This document shows positions 5,393 through 6,425 of a stretch of 6,425 nucleotides of DNA, in pieces (position 1 is the stretch's first letter; the number at the start of each line of letters is the position of its first letter). This stretch comes from Chthoniobacterales bacterium (GTDB taxonomy: Bacteria; Verrucomicrobiota; Verrucomicrobiia; Chthoniobacterales; UBA10450), in contig JACCZQ010000384.1 in the NCBI GenBank assembly GCA_013695905.1, positions 1 to 6,425 of the forward strand, read 5' to 3'. The notes under the pieces are model-generated. The model had not been told where the DNA came from and made no database searches. It worked only from the letters and a program-made list of their open reading frames with translations. The position numbers and the translations under genes were made by a program.

Positions 5393-6425
5393 CTACGGCA
5401 GCAGCTGCACCCGGTAGAATCGCTGCGTGGCAGCGCTGGTCGGCACCGTCACCGATGTGGAGGTGCTGCTCGCGACAGTCGGGTCGCCGACGTTCATCCA
5501 CGAGCTTTCAGTCAGCTGCTCCTTCGCCTGCAGCTGATAACTCCGCCCCTCGATCGAACTCCATTGGATCGTAACGCTGTCAGCGTTCCGGCTGAAGCCG
5601 GTGCTCACCGGCCACGTCTGCAGCAGCGCGGCCTTGATCGCGGCACGGCCAGCGGCAGTGGCGGGCACGCCATGCGCAGTTCCAGGCGCGATCTGCCATT
5701 GCACATACGGTGTGCCCTCCGTGACGAGGCGCTGGTAATAATCGCTCGCAGTGGCCTGCATCTGCAGGTCGTATTCACCTACGATGAAATGCAGGCGCGT
5801 CCGCGGGTGAAAGTAGTCATTTCCGCCGGTGGAATGGCTTGCCTGCAGCCAGCGCGGGATGAACGAGGCGCTGTGCTGCACCGCCGGGCCGTTGCCATTG
5901 AAGAAGCCGAACCCGCGGTCAATGAACTCGCGCGTCTCCAGCTGAAACTGATACGCCTGCTCGTCCGGATTGTTCATGCACGATTTCGCGAGCGCGGCGT
6001 GCGGTGGGCCGCCGGTAGGAATCGCCACGTCGATGATCTCATCGAGGCCGTAGTGGCTCAGCGCGTATCCAGTTTGCGTGGCGCCGCCGCTATTCCCCGT
6101 CATCGCAAAGCCTGCCTCGCCGGGGTGCAGCGGGTAAATGCCGAGTGGCCGGTAATACGTGTCGTGGATGTGTTTGATCACCGTTCCAGGCCGGCAACCG
6201 AGCTGCGCCTGGCCGGCATCGTTCCCGGGCGACGACTCGAGCCAGTTGGCCGCCCAGCGGATCTGCACGATCGAGAATCCGAGGGCGCGCAACTCCTCAG
6301 CGAACGTGTAGGTCACGCCGCTGCTTGACGTCCAATAGTTGGTGCCGCCGCTGCCGGTGGTGGTCACGAGCATGCCTCGCGGCCGTCCCAGCGCCTGACG
6401 CACGGCAATGAAGCCGTTGATGCTC
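5393..6425 (-). CDS. Secreted alpha/beta-hydrolase with C-terminal beta domain (5' end outside window)
   Basis: The minus-strand frame is open from the right edge to TAG at 5395-5393, about 343 codons. A GTG at 6403 is in frame, but the coding sense continues upstream (SINGFIAVRQALGRPRG), so the true start is outside. Numbering from that GTG, the parts fit a serine hydrolase: a beta strand with oxyanion-like loop GMLVTTTGSGG (10-20), the nucleophile elbow GNSGG with Ser105, IVGEYDLQMQA offering Asp212, and GTAHGVP offering His244. The order Ser-Asp-His matches an alpha/beta-hydrolase triad. Residues about 268-336 are a separate beta domain (SVTIQWSSIEGRSYQLQ, SWMNVG, ending RFYRVQLLP), a type often found at the C-terminus of secreted verrucomicrobial proteins. 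Export is inferred from that domain, as no signal is visible here. The substrate is unknown; an esterase or acyl hydrolase is likely. Confidence 0.85.
   Translation of the reverse strand, partial: SINGFIAVRQALGRPRGMLVTTTGSGGTNYWTSSSGVTYTFAEELRALGFSIVQIRWAANWLESSPGNDAGQAQLGCRPGTVIKHIHDTYYRPLGIYPLHPGEAGFAMTGNSGGATQTGYALSHYGLDEIIDVAIPTGGPPHAALAKSCMNNPDEQAYQFQLETREFIDRGFGFFNGNGPAVQHSASFIPRWLQASHSTGGNDYFHPRTRLHFIVGEYDLQMQATASDYYQRLVTEGTPYVQWQIAPGTAHGVPATAAGRAAIKAALLQTWPVSTGFSRNADSVTIQWSSIEGRSYQLQAKEQLTESSWMNVGDPTVASSTSTSVTVPTSAATQRFYRVQLLP

Noticed and set aside
5564..6328. Open frame of 254 codons on the plus strand
   Set aside because: It is antisense to the hydrolase with the GNSGG motif. The translation is Arg/Ala-rich and has no recognisable family.

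Overview
This window looks like chromosomal housekeeping-plus-accessory DNA from a GC-rich Gram-negative bacterium, most likely a soil-type Verrucomicrobiota (Chthoniobacterales-like). That assignment is inference. It rests on the C-terminal beta domain of the secreted hydrolase, which ends in an RFYRVQLLP-type tail common in that phylum, on a broken SUMF1/FGE-like gene whose N-terminal WEGWSKY module I associate with that phylum, and on intergenic hairpins with AACTTG-type arms. Almost no start codon has a clear Shine-Dalgarno sequence, which also fits such a lineage. I recognise no tRNA, rRNA, CRISPR array, transposase or integrase.

Layout, left to right. (1) Positions 1-358, minus: the N-terminal part of an App1/DUF2183-type phosphatase, running off the left edge. 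(2) 481-900, plus: a small exported protein with a stand-alone TonB C-terminal-like fold. (3) 913-1836, minus: metF, 5,10-methylenetetrahydrofolate reductase, complete and convergent with (2) across 12 bp. (4) about 2050-2774, plus: a decayed SUMF1/FGE-like gene with an internal deletion and frameshift plus an in-frame stop. (5) 2837-3118, minus: a small secreted beta-rich protein of unknown function. (6) 3283-3726, plus: an OsmC-family peroxidase-like protein. (7) 3779-5386, plus: single-chain glycyl-tRNA synthetase. (8) 5393-6425, minus: a secreted alpha/beta hydrolase running off the right edge and convergent with (7) across 6 bp.

The genes do not form a recognisable pathway. They appear to be independent transcription units with many strand changes: divergent pairs at 359-480, 1837-2049 and 3119-3282, and convergent pairs at 901-912, 2775-2836 and 5387-5392. 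Only the OsmC gene and the glycyl-tRNA synthetase are co-directional and close enough (52 bp) to share a transcript.

The most interesting non-coding structure is between the small secreted gene and the OsmC gene. A perfect 10-bp-arm palindrome (3239-3267) lies next to a strong GC hairpin followed by seven T on the minus strand (3226 down to 3192). The arms of the two hairpins can cross-pair, as in an attenuator or a small terminated RNA. The second is a pair of 7-bp hairpins between the OsmC gene and the synthetase gene (3728-3768), whose arms differ by one compensated base pair. I see no strong candidate for a wholly new multi-gene system here.
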